Part shown: one piece after another, positions 22,142-33,764 of the stretch | Numbering within the stretch: position 1 is the first letter of the stretch | Layout: each line of letters starts with the position of its first letter | Assembly: GCA_013397865.1 (NCBI GenBank) | Contig: VZTI01003801.1 | Coordinates: 747,093 to 811,092, forward strand | Reading direction: 5' to 3' | DNA length: 64,000 nucleotides | DNA from: Struthidea cinerea | Taxonomy: Eukaryota; Chordata; Aves; Passeriformes; Corcoracidae | The notes under the pieces: generated by a model | Databases searched by the model: none | Told to the model about the DNA's origin: nothing | What the model saw: the letters and a program-made list of their open reading frames with translations, nothing else | Made by a program: the position numbers and the translations under genes

Positions 22142-24496
22142 CTAAGGAGCAACAACACCTGTAAGCATCCATTTTTCTTACTTAACCAAACAGCAACGTA
22201 AGAGATGATACCAGGGATGTATCTTACTGGTACTGGGGCCATTTCCCCCTTTTCCTTTTTCTGGGCTTTGGGACAGTTCCCCATTGTCACTGCAGGAGAT
22301 GTCCAGGTGCATGCAAACCAACAGCAACAGATTCAGTGCGCCACGGCAGCAGCTGCCACTTGTGATGCAGAAGTTGGTGGTAGCGTGGAAGGAAATGTGG
22401 CAGGCTGGAACTAATTCTAACTAGGTCCTGCATATCCATGAGAATACCAGATTCCTCCAGGACAAAGGGAATGCCGACGGGTTACATTACTCAGTGTGTC
22501 AGAGCAGGTGATGTTACCTCCAACTACCTTCCCTGGAAGCCTGACACTCAACACTTGGGAAAGCCCTGAGGAGGGCAGAGACAGCAAATGAGGGTAGCTC
22601 AGGGCTCAGTCTTTGCTGAGCTGGCCTAAAGGAAACAAACCATTTGATGGGTGTTAGGGACATGGTTAGGGCTAAAATTATCCCATGTCTTTGAATGTGA
22701 TACTGGGAGAAACGGACCCCAACAAAGTACAAGGAAACTGTTTAATGTTCCACGGAGACCAAACAATAACCCGAGTAACTGCACTAACAAAGGGGGAAAT
22801 ACATCTGTCTTGGTCTCCTTCCCAGCCATGACTATTGCTCCAGCCAGTGTTCTGCCCTTAGAGTTTTCTCCCAGGGCTTTCCTTACCATCCAGCCTCCAG
22901 GTGAACCAAGAAATCCCAGCAAATAACAGAATGAGACAGGTCATGGAATGAATTGCCCTATTCCCCTCATTACTGAAAGTGCTAAAGCTCTTTGAAGCAT
23001 TGCTACTTGCTCAGAAGACTGAAACCTGGCTAAATATCCCTTTGCACACTGGGCTCAGTTGATCACAGCAAGCTTTGATGCCAGGCTTGAAGTGAGAACA
23101 GCACTGGCTCCACACCATGCTCTGTCATTAGGGATGTTATTCAAGTAATAATCTGTGGCAGATGAAAGCAGCAAGACTGCTGGTTCTGTCTCCACTACAG
23201 CTTCTGTCAATAGCTCTAGGGTGGCAGCATGACAGGGAAGGTGGAGGCAGGAGCTCCAGCAAATTTTCAAAGGACATGGGAACTCTGCTCTGACAATGCT
23301 TTCTTCCTTTTGTACACTCAAAAGCACAAGATAAAATCATCCAAAGTTAGAGGCAAGAAAACATCATTGCAATGAAGAAACAGACATCCATGACAATTTG
23401 GCATGTTTTTGTCAGTGTCCACTAGGAACAGTATATCTATTTATTTCACTGCAGGAAGCTTGCCAGCATAGATTTACCAGCCACTCTGTTGCAAACTTAA
23501 TTAGCCATAACGTCCTCAGAAACCAAACCTTTCTCAAAATCACTTCTTTTTCTGAAATCCCTCAGTAAGACGGGAGATTCCACTGCCCACTTCTATTCAT
23601 GCAATGCTATAACTGCCAAGTTTTCTGCTAAAACAAGAACTATTAAACAAAATCCTACACTCAGAGACAAAAACAAGGAAGAATCAGGAAATGAGTCATG
23701 CTGAGTACTACATCAAGCCTCCAACATCCAACCAGCTGACAGCAGAGCAGCTATGTACTCAGGAGCCTACTGAGTGATTATAGTTATTAGGCAAGTACAA
23801 TGTAAGTGTATTAACTTTACTGTGACTGACTGGAAAGAACTGAGCATTTCAGAGGCACTTTATAAACAGTTATTACATTTAATTAGTAATTTCCTGACTT
23901 CTGCAGAGCTATCCTTCAAACACAACTTAATTTTGCATTAAAAAAATCAATTCATCCATTACAGAAAGCAGCTGACTGCAGAGAGAAAAGCAACCCATCC
24001 TTATCAGTTGATGAAAACACAGTATGGCAGCGAGGACAAGGAAAGGAGTCTAATGAATCTAATCCTAACCAGAATCCCCAAAAGTACCATTGCATGACCA
24101 GTCATCAGAAAGGGACTCAGTTCTGTCCTTAGGCACTATCCCAAGCTGCCACCTCAGGGAAAACAGCAGGATGCTGAGCCCAGGTAAGCTCTCAGTGCTG
24201 CACATTGTTTCACCAAAACAGCTGTCATGAAAACAGCCCTCAGTTTTTCTTACAAGTTGATACAGGCACAAATGACACATCGAAATCAGTAAGGAGTATA
24301 TAATGAAAGATACACCCAGCTTGCAAAGTAATACTTTGCAATTAATAAAGTAATTAATTGCACAGTCACACTATGGCATTCAATTGCCTGTGGTGGGGAA
24401 GGGAAGCACACCACTATTTCTCAGTGCTCTGCATCATCATGATTAGTGTTTCTCAGGGCAAGTAATACACATGACAGAGAAAAGAATGAAACCCAC
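22142..24496 (-). other. Intron between exons 30 and 31 (2.4 kb)
   Basis: Holds the perfect palindrome at 24321-24341. Several short ORFs on both strands carry no recognisable domain. No CR1 fragment seen. Confidence 0.8.
24321..24341. repeat. Perfect 10-bp inverted repeat with 1-nt centre
   Basis: TTGCAAAGTA, one A, then its exact reverse complement. It sits in the intron between exons 30 and 31, about 155 bp from exon 30, beside an AT-rich AATTAAT/TAATTAATT stretch. Confidence 0.9.
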
Positions 24497-24622
24497 CTCT
24501 GGACAAGGAGTCTTCTGAGCCTGTGGCTGATCTTCATGTGATGTTTCACCCAAATGGTTCTTTAGGAGTTGTTTCAACCTTTCAATTTCTTGCTCACATT
24601 CTTCTGTTTTCTTTACAGTTTC
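24497..24622 (-). CDS. SYNE2: SYNE2 window exon 30 (42 codons)
   Basis: Phase 0-0, acceptor TATTTCACAG, donor GTGGGT. It encodes ETVKKTEECEQEIERLKQLL (human VVIKQTNEWDEEIENLKQIL) and a Pro/Gln-rich end, AQKTPCPE. It follows the longest intron in the window (3.7 kb). Confidence 0.89.
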
Positions 24623-27600
24623 CTGTGAAATAGAAATGTCTATAAGTAATTTTGAAATAAGGAGTACAGAAACAAGTCAGTAAAGAAACAAAGTTGAACT
24701 GAAGAGTACTGAAGCCTCCTTTGTATCTGTAGCTACGTGTAAGAGAAACTGTGTTTGTTCTGCTAACTTTGCACAACCCCATCCCTCACTACGTTTATTA
24801 TTCACTCGCTAAAGACAAACAAGCTGCTCTATCCACAGGTTGAAGTCTGGTGGAGTATTCTGTCTAGGAGCTCCAGAGTAGAACAGTGAATGTGGCTATC
24901 AAGTTGAAATGGAGCAGATTTCATCACATTCATTACAGTTTAGAAACGGTTCTGAAAAAGAGAGAAATTACAGGGTTTGATACCAAGTAAGGAAGCCTAA
25001 CTGGTTTTTACTGGTGCTCAAGGCTTTACTGCCAGCTAGTTCTGCACTGACCAAGAATGAGCTGTGCTGTACACCAGGCAAACACTGCAGCTCAGAGGAT
25101 AACCCAAACCACACTGACAATTTGAATACTTCCAATAAAAATGATAAGCATTCCCACCACGTGAACTTTTTCTGCTCACATGGCTTATAGGAAAACGTAT
25201 TATGTTTTATAAACGGCCAAATTCACTTTTACTTGACAGTGACAGCAAAATCTCATCACCCCCCCAGGCTTTACTGTTCATGCAGAAATGGGAAACCTCC
25301 CCACACACTCATATTTGTCAGTCACAGCCTGTCATGAAGTCTCAGGTCATTAAGAAATTGTCACATCTACAAGTCAGAATATTTTGTGAAAAAATTGAAT
25401 ATGCACAGCGTTTGGTGGTTCTGTGTTTTTGGACCCAGAGGCTGAGAACCAAAGAATATCAAAGGACTGTTCCTCAGGTAATGAAGGAAAAGGTAATGAA
25501 GAAACAACGAAGTCAACAGGTTTGATCCTACTCTGCTGACAGCAGCACCTGAATGACCCCACAGGTCAAAGATCTCACTGCAAAGTATTCACAGACTCTG
25601 CCTTTCAGAGCAGAGTCTCTCCTGCATGAACAGCAACAGTGCCATTTCTCCAGTCACTTCTTCAGAGCAGCACTCCCTCTCAAGAACATGCAGGCTAATA
25701 AGGCTCTAAATAACCATTATTATTTTACTCACAGGTCCTAGAAGAAACTATTTTCCTCACTTAAAAAATGAAAGCCAATTTGAAGGGAACAATATTAAAT
25801 TGTGGCCTGTAATCTTAGTGCCATAGGCAAAGAATCAAAGAAGAAAGAAAAAGTAATAGGTCCTCTCGTGCTCAGCTTCAATGAAAAAGTAAAAGAAGAC
25901 CTCCTAAAAGGAAGATTCTCTTACCCATACCTTCAATTCTATATGAATAGGAGTGTTTAGTAATAAGTTGAGTACTACCTCAAATTTCCTTGACTACTTA
26001 AACAGTCTGAATATTTCGTATACAGACTCCAATGTCTTCTGTCATGGGCCAATATGTGAATATAGTCACTTACCTGAAGATAATTAATTTGTTTCTGCCT
26101 TCCACTCAGGGAAAAGGTAATCTGGTTTTATCCTTTATCCAATATACCAAATTATGCCATATATGTGGACCGAATTTCTTCCAACAAGTGCTGCCTCTCT
26201 TTTGAGTTATTTCCTGGTTAACAGTTGCTCTTTACTTTTCATATTGTGGTAACACTAGAAGACCTACCCATGGAAAAGGCCCACCTACCCACAGTATATT
26301 TGTTTTGGAAGAGCTTAGTGAAAATGAGGTCAGTAAATCATCAGATATGCAAATAATACCACTGTCTTGCACAGAAAGCCAGTAGAAGCAGATGTGGCTT
26401 CCAAAGCTTCCTGATGACGTTATTTAGGTGTGGAACTTAACAGACCATAATAAAAAAAAACAGAGGGCAACATTCAGCCAAGAACTAAGGCACCTAAAAT
26501 CCTGGCCCAGAGCATTTTCGATACCTATTCCAGGCTTTGTTTCTGATTTACTGTTTCAGGTGTTACAGTGCAACTTAATTACACAAAAGTTACTGGTGCA
26601 ATATCCCATTGTCTCATCCACAGCAAAATATGGAAAAACTCATCCAAAGACTAATCCCTGGGGGAAAAAAAAAAAGTATTTATATATAAAGCTTGTCTGC
26701 CATTAGCAGAAAGCTTGGCTGCCATTAGTTTTCCTCTCTGGCAGGATTCTCACCACATTTTTAATGCAGCACTCAAAATGCCATGGTTTAATGACTTTAT
26801 CTTTTGTTACACCTTAGCTGGTGCTAGACTTGTATTATAGTACTGCTGCTTTCAACCCACTCAACTGCACTGGAAAATCTCTTTTGCACAGTTTGATACA
26901 CTGGCTGCTAAGAATTGCAATTTTTCCCATCTGTTTTCTCACAAAGAAATTTCATTCAGCTACAGATTGTTGGGTGTCTACAAGATAAGGGCAAATGCTG
27001 AGCAAAAAAAGGTCACAGCTTTACAAAAAGGAGAAAAATCTAAAATTTGACCTAATACTCTACACAAACCAGTTACAAGTGCCATGATAACAACTGATAA
27101 TTTCAAAGCACCCAGGTTCTGATGTTTTTGAAGTGTTTTGAAAATTCTCCATTATTTCATCTGGGAGCTCTAAAAAAGGTACATTTTACCACATCCATTT
27201 TTTCAGACATAAGAAATTCTATGGACTTAAAAAAAAAAAAGGATTGTAGGGATTATACAGCTCTAACGTAGTCGTTGCTTTTTTCTGAACTCCAAGCATG
27301 CACTAGCCATGTGACATGCTTGAGTTTTTCTCTTTGTGTGGTGCTGTTAATTTCACAAACTGAAAATCAAAGATGGGCATTCCCGTTTTAGCTGTCACTT
27401 GTGTCTGCCTGGCCTCTGAAATGCCCAGTTAGATGTTTTAAAGCATTCTGCTGTACCCTAATATGTTAGGAAAACCAGATCAGCAAAGATAACATAACAT
27501 TTTTCTAGGTGCTGTCAGCATCCTGCCAAGAAATGGATGGGTCACACGAGAACTTTCATTGCTCTGCTGACGTGGGAACCTGCGTTACCAAGCTCCAGAT

Positions 27601-28315
27601 TTCCTCCAGCCTGGGCAATGGAGCATGACCAGGCCCTGAATTAGAACTTCCCTGAGCTGGTGAAGTGCTGCACAGAGACTCCTTCAGGTCTGGAGCTGTT
27701 CCAAAACTCTCACTGCCCCCGAGTTGACACTGTCCCATCAGCACTGCCTTCTCCTGTTGCTGTGTCACCTCTGTTTCCAAACCCAGCCTGGCAAACAGCA
27801 TCTCCAAGGCCCCTGTCATGTGCTGGCCTGCCTCAAAACAGTGAATTAACCAAGACACAGCTGTAGGGAATGGCCACTTTCCTGGCTCACTGATTTGGAT
27901 CAGTAAAAGACCTTCTGCTGTTAGCAATTTCCACCTAATGGCTGTCAACAAGAATTTTCATGGTCAATGTGAGTTTAAGGAGTTGAACGTTGCAGATGTG
28001 AGCACCTGCAACTAACACTGGAATTCAATCACCAGTGCAAACCCGGGGCATGAGACACCTGAGCCTTCATTTCTTCTACAATATGGTGTCAGCTGTGACT
28101 GAACTGGAAAACTGAAATGCATTTCAAGACTTCAGTGTGCTTTGTTGCAGGATCAGATTAAACAGGAAGAACAAAAAACATCCCCAAAGCATTACAGAGA
28201 AGACACAGTAGGTGTAACTACTGGCTGCAAAAGCAATATTGCTTAAAGATCAAAATTTCTCTAAAATAAAGGTGGTCCAGGTGACTGTAAAAAAAAAAAA
28301 AAGAACATCAATTAC
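24623..28315 (-). other. Intron between exons 29 and 30 (3.7 kb, longest)
   Basis: Mostly AT-rich. It contains a 22-bp tandem duplication at 26688-26728 and a GC-richer island at about 27540-27900 with a 131-codon open frame on the minus strand, described in the findings. Nothing else supported. Confidence 0.8.
26688..26728. repeat. Tandem duplication, two 19-bp copies, period 22
   Basis: AAAGCTTGTCTGCCATTAG (26688-26706) and the copy AAAGCTTGGCTGCCATTAG (26710-26728) differ at one base and are separated by 3 bp. Intronic. Confidence 0.92.
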
Positions 28316-28498
28316 CTCCAGCAGCTCATTTTGTTCCTTAGCTATTTTTTCTAATTTCTTCAGTTCTCTCAAGAGTTGTCTTGCTCTTTGGAAGACTGAG
28401 AAAGGTTGCATTTTCAGCCCTGGCAGCTGAAGAGCATCTTCATAGGACTGTATATGAACAATAGTCTTCTGCATGGGACCAACATGCTCAAGTATAAC
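28316..28498 (-). CDS. SYNE2: SYNE2 window exon 29 (61 codons)
   Basis: Phase 0-0, acceptor TCCTGACAG, donor GTAATT. It encodes VILEHVGPMQKTIVHIQSY and MQPFSVFQRARQLLRELKKL, ending KEQNELLE. Human has EQNELLK at the same place. Confidence 0.94.
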
Positions 28499-30062
28499 CT
28501 GTCAGGATACAGCACAGATGATGGATGTGATACTGAGTTAGAAAAATCAACACCATAAATTTATACTACACTAATGATGAGCAAAAACTGTCTTTGGTGA
28601 GTTTCCCATTTAAGAAGGAAGAATATTTTAATCCCCATACGGGCCATTCACTTAGGAGTTGGACTCTATGATTCTTGTGGGTCCCTTACAACTCAGAATA
28701 TTCTGTGATTCTGTGAATCTTGGAAAAAATAAGTGAAAATCCACAGTGAGTTTGTTTAAAGCAAGACAAAGATAGAACTTATATTTACAATTCTGGTTTT
28801 TCTGCATATACATATATAAAGTTTGCACAGTGACAAAAAAGTGTCACATTCGGATCAGTTGCTATTTACTAAGCAGCTCATTTCAAAGCAGAACATCATT
28901 AGCAGTGAAGACAGTTAAAAAAGTGGTGCAAATTCTTTGATGTCACTCCAGGCAAATTCTGGTTTTTGTCTTTTGTCTTGCAAACCAGTCATTTTATGAT
29001 GGTCCCAAAAGCAGTCTTATCAACATAGATGAGATGATGAATCGAGACGGAAGTCAGCAGAAACCCCTGAAGATGGCTTTCCTGTCAAGGACAGCATTTC
29101 ATACCACAATACTTTGAGTGAATGCCCAGTTTACAACCACCTTGATCATTTTGGGATGAACGGAAGTGTGCAGTTTCATAGCACAATACATGTTTTATGG
29201 AAGAGTCAGTGATCAATTTATGAAAGACAGAATGGCAATAGCAACTCATAACTTCATGGCTCTCCTGAAGAAATATGAAATCCTACCAGGACCTCATTCA
29301 GCAGGGAATTGCAGAAGAAAAAAATAATATAAATACAAACCACCTGTAGGGTTTTTAATTACTAACTTTTTTGTTGAACTCCCTCTCAAGAAGATTTTTG
29401 TTTTAAAATGCCCCAGTGGGAAGAGAGATGCTTATTCTCTCGTTCATAAGAACGCATCAGGAATTTTTTGTACTATCCAGGCTTTGATTTACAGTAAGGA
29501 AGTAGGTGAACATTCTTTTCCAGAAGAAATATTACTTTAGTCTTTCCACATAACGTAGTCATTACAAAATTGTTCTCTGGATAACCAAGCTGCACAGCTT
29601 TGTTATGAGAGTCGCACTGCTATGAAAGGTATGATGATATTTTTATTCCTCACCTGAAACTGAACCCATGCTTTTTGTATTTTAGGCAGATAACACCGTG
29701 GACTGCATGTGGTGTGAAATAAAAGGATCACCTGCTAAATTTTGCCTCCATTTTTGGAAAAATAAGGCCTAATTTTTTAACATCAGATTTCCATTTGGTG
29801 CCAAGTAGAGTGGTGTGCAGCGTCTCTTGAAAATCAGGCCACAAACTTGCCAAAAAATGGAGATCTCAAATGTGGCAGCTATGCCTGACATGTGCTTAGG
29901 TTACACACTCGAGTTCTCTGTGGGCATATTCTCAATAGTGCTTTAATTTCAAGTGTTTTGTGTTCAAACCACGACTGTGCTTCTTGAATGGGTCTCTCAA
30001 CAGTCTGACCTCAGGGTTTACACTGATCAGGAAAAAAAGTCTAAATAGGAGTTTCCACAGAC
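28499..30062 (-). other. Intron between exons 28 and 29 (1.6 kb)
   Basis: Contains a short CR1 3'-end fragment at about 28655-28720; otherwise nothing recognised. Confidence 0.8.
28655..28720 (+). mobile_element. CR1 LINE tail, plus orientation, short
   Basis: Reads GTTGGACTCTATGATTCTTG and ends with ATTCTGTGATTCTGTGAATC, the 8-bp tail repeat type of avian CR1. Confidence 0.78.
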
Positions 30063-30185
30063 CTGTCCATGCTTAAGTTGGTCTTTAGGAGAAAATTCTA
30101 ACAGATCTTCTGATGACAGGATTGTCTTCATTTCTGCAACATCCTTCTCAAACACTTTCACATGAGATTCAATGGCATCCAATTC
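30063..30185 (-). CDS. SYNE2: SYNE2 window exon 28 (41 codons)
   Basis: Phase 0-0, acceptor CAAAATCTAG, donor GTCTGT (not the usual GTAAG/GTGAG). It encodes ELDAIESHVKVFEKDV, MKTILSSEDLLEF and SPKDQLKHGQ, against human FSPEEHLKHGE. It has no methionine-start ORF above the usual size cut-off. Confidence 0.91.
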
Positions 30186-31188
30186 CTAGATTTTGGGAAC
30201 AAAGAGAGTATTTGTAGATAGCCCAAACACCAGAGTCAACTTGCATTCCTGTCTTTCACTTAAATTTAAAAAGAAATACTGAAAAATGACTACAGCATGT
30301 GCAGGATATGTTAAAGGATGCTATCAATCAAAAGGCTAGTTATTATAAATTACGTATAGTCATAACTTCTAAAGGAATTAAATACTTAAGATCACCTGGT
30401 CTGTTTTAAACCCTGAATACAGAACTGAAATATCCTTAAAAATTCACATTATAAATTACCAGTAGTGAGAAGGCAGTTTTCCAGTGGCGATAGTTATTAG
30501 AACAGGACAGTGCTGTAATCATACTGTTGCAGCTCCCAATAGGAAGAGATTTACTTCAGAGGGAAAAGAAATCCACATACAGCTGTTTGTAAACTCCCAG
30601 AGACAGTCACAGAGTAGATTAGGCTGGAAGGGACCTTGAAAGGTCTCTGGTACCCATCAAAGCAGGGCACTTGGGGTCTGATCCTACTGAGATTTGGGTA
30701 TCTCTTGAGCTGGGGATATTACCCCTGCTTGGAGCCCCTGATCTAGTGTTTGACCAATCTCACTTCAAAAAAAAAATTAAAATCCTTCCTACTATGTAGA
30801 TGTAATTTCCTTGTTACACTTGAGGTCTGTTACTGCTCATCTTTTTGCTGCACACCCCAAGAAGAGCCTGGCCCAGTCCTGTCTGTAGTCTCCCATCACG
30901 TAGCAGCAAACAGCAGCAATATCAACCTCTCACCCCCAGGCTTCTCCAGGCTGAACCAACCCAGGCTCCCAGCCTTTCCTCCGACATCCTGTGCTAATCC
31001 TGAACTTCACAGCTTAATTTGTAACCAAATGCCTTCTTATGGTTTGTTTCCAAACAATTAACTTCCTCATTTGGCACACGTACAAAAGCCAGCACTAAAC
31101 CCTGTTTTCCATGCAGGTGATATAATCTGTATTTCCTAACACATGATGAAGCTCTGATAAAAGGCACTTATGGGTCACCCAAACTTAC
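30186..31188 (-). other. Intron between exons 27 and 28 (1.0 kb)
   Basis: About 40% of it is a degraded CR1 fragment in minus orientation (30605-30985). Confidence 0.8.
30605..30985 (-). mobile_element. CR1 LINE fragment, minus orientation, degraded
   Basis: Begins with a GGCTGGAAGGGACCTTGAAA-type tail and ends near CTTCTCCAGGCTGAACCAAC, both known CR1 blocks in reverse complement, with a diverged stretch between. Confidence 0.75.
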
Positions 31189-31374
31189 ATCAGCCACATG
31201 CAGGATTTGTGGAAGAATCTCTGCTATCTCATGCTGTAAAGTTGCTACTTGAACATCTATTTCATTCAGCTGTTGCATCACACTGTCTGTTTCAAAGATG
31301 GGTGTCAGCTCCTCCAGCTCCATGAAGATGCCGTGCAGAACATTTTGCTTTTGCTCCGAGTCCTCCAAAGCCAT
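31189..31374 (-). CDS. SYNE2: SYNE2 window exon 27 (62 codons)
   Basis: Phase 0-0, acceptor TTGTCTCCAG, donor GTAAGT. It begins MALEDSEQKQNVLHGIFMEL (human the same with four changes) and ends EILPQILHVAD. The leading ATG is the first codon of an internal exon, not a translation start. Confidence 0.94.
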
Positions 31375-32441
31375 CTGGAGACAAAATAAGAACTTAGTTT
31401 GATACAACACTGCTGAACATTAAAGTTACATAGAGGTAAGGATTAGAAGGAACAAAATGCTCCAGAAAATATCAGGCTAGCTGTGCATGATGTGACATTT
31501 CTTCCCCTGAAATTAACTGGTTGAGCTTTTGGATTAACTGCAGTGAACATCATGACGAAGAATAGCGAAGGCTGCAAGAAATGCATGTGATCCATTTGTC
31601 TGGGTGGTGTGTGAAGGAAAGGACTGAATGCATGTTTCCACTCTAATGCAAGCCCTGGGTGCACTTCCAAACCCACTCGTTCCACAGCCCAGAACACACA
31701 AAACGTTCCAATTCACAAACCCAGGAGACAATAAGCTTCTGCCACAAAAAATGTTCATAGGTTTTGGAAATCACAGACTCCCCATTGTGACTACATGCTT
31801 TTGTAACTATCAGCTCAGAATGGGCAGCTACTTCCTGTCAAGATTTCTTACTCATCTTACTACAAAAATCTATGTTTAGAACACCAGCTTTCTCACTTGG
31901 TCTAAGCCAAGGAGTGGATGTACAGAAAACTCGATTTTCAAGTACAAAATTGCCAGATTTTTTTTTTGGCACTGGCCCTGATCTTCCCTGTAATATTACA
32001 AACATTCGATTTTTGAAATTACTAATCAGAATTCCCTTCAAGGAACAGTGAGCACAGCCTTCCAAACCACAACTCACTTCCAAGTTTCCATCTAACACAC
32101 AGACATCAAAAAAACAGCACTCTGCCTTTTTGGCTCACATACAATACAGAAAGAATCCTATATATGCAGGCAGTAAAAACTGACCATAGCCACTCAGCAG
32201 GGTTACAGAAGACAATCACACATTTTTGGAAGATGTACAACAGTTCAGCACTTGCACAAGATAGGTATGTCCAGCACCAAAAAGCATCTGTATTTCATGA
32301 GTGTCAACTATAACTATTTTTCACTTAAAGGATTTACTGAAAATGGTAAATTATTTATGTCAGTAACAATTAAGAATGGAAAACTGCATCTGTACAGAGC
32401 AACTAATGCTAACAGGACCATTTATCTGCATCAACTCTTAC
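31375..32441 (-). other. Intron between exons 26 and 27 (1.1 kb)
   Basis: No recognisable repeat, exon or RNA gene. Confidence 0.75.
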
Positions 32442-32579
32442 CTGGAGCTCATCAGTATGCTTGCGTAAGCTTTTTGCAGAGTCGTGCTGAGCATCTGCTC
32501 TTAGCAAACTCCTGGTGCTTTCTATCCAGTCTTTCACATTCTTCAAGTGCTCCTCATATTCTTCCATCTTGTTGGTAGC
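32442..32579 (-). CDS. SYNE2: SYNE2 window exon 26 (46 codons)
   Basis: Phase 0-0, acceptor CATTTCCTAG, donor GTAAGA. It encodes ATNKMEEYEEHLKNVKDWIE, the first helix of a spectrin repeat with its Trp (human VKMEEYSDLLKSTEAWIE), and then a less conserved Ser/Ala-rich part ending DELQ. Confidence 0.92.
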
Positions 32580-33100
32580 CTAGGAAATGAGAGGATTTTA
32601 CAGAAAGTCACAAGTGAATTGCTGTTCACTGTATAGGATAAATACATCTGTGGACACGATTAAAAGAAATCAGGATGCATTTGCATCATGGTCAGTTAAA
32701 TTAGCATGGTGAAATAGAAACCATTTTTCTGAAATAGTTTCATGATTTCAGGCTATCCCCTCTCATCAAAGGTAATTTTGGTGCTTGCATGCTTACATTT
32801 CATGGGAGCACTGTTGCAATTTATATGGCAATGGTACTTTAATAGACAACCCATCAGCAGTCTGAGAGAACCATCTCAACACCCACCCAGGGGCAGGCAG
32901 TCCCCACACAAACCCCTCAGCCATGGTTTGAGCCAGTCCTTTGGGGCAGCCACTCCAGATAACCCAGCTACAATAAGCCTTACCACAGCAGGCTTGTGAT
33001 GCTACTCATCTGACAGCCTCTGATGATGTTTCATGCAAAGCCTTCACTCTGGCTTTTTTATAGGACTGGATTTTTAAAGAACGGTTCCATTTGGAGCTAC

Positions 33101-33283
33101 CTTGTTGAGAATGGCAGTTCTGCGCTCAGCACGCTGTGAGACCTGCTGGTACTGCTGCAAGGGGGCCACCAGGATATCCATCAACTCCTGTGCATGGCAG
33201 GAATTCTGCTCCACTATATCCTGCACTTCTGCATCCAGCTCGTTGAGTTTGTAATGCCAAAGGTCCAGCATATCCCAAATTTG
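33101..33283 (-). CDS. SYNE2: SYNE2 window exon 25 (61 codons)
   Basis: Phase 0-0, acceptor CCACATGCAG, donor GTAGCT. It encodes QIWDMLDLWHYKLNEL, DAEVQDIVEQ and LQQYQQVSQRAERRTAILNK. Human has almost the same sequence, including the two first-helix Trp residues. Confidence 0.95.
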
Positions 33284-33623
33284 CTGCATGTGGAGAGAAG
33301 GGAAATGACATATAAGGTCAGGTTCAAAGGTAACAGCAGCATTATTGGCTCTTCACATGGGATATGTGGAATTGCAAAGGTTTCAGAACTGATATGATGA
33401 GAATAGAACACTTTGCAGCTGCTGGTGTGATTCACAGTTGAAAAAAGCATGGATTTTCCTGTGAGAAAGAATTGATAAATATTCACCAGCTAAATGCTTG
33501 CTTGTACTTCTCCTTTTATAGACATAAAATGAATAGAAGACCACTTTATGCTAAACAAGGCTCTGTAGAAACAACCAAAAATCTTTTAACACCCACAATT
33601 TTTTTTTTTTTTGGCAAGATTAC

Positions 33624-33764
33624 CTTCTGAACTTCTTTGGCTTTTGCAATGTTTTCACTCTTCTGTTGTAACATCTTTTCAATAGCTTGAAGGCCATTGT
33701 TAATAGTTTCTGCTTTTCTTTTCAGCACATACTGAGGAGAGTTCTGTAAGATTTCAGAGCTAAC
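33624..33764 (-). CDS. SYNE2: SYNE2 window exon 24 (47 codons)
   Basis: Phase 0-0, acceptor CTCTGGCAG, donor GTAATC. It encodes VSSEILQNSPQYVLKRK and INNGLQAIEKMLQQKSENIA, nearly the same as human INNGLHNVEKMLQQKSKNIE. A 12-nt T run sits just beyond the donor. Confidence 0.95.
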
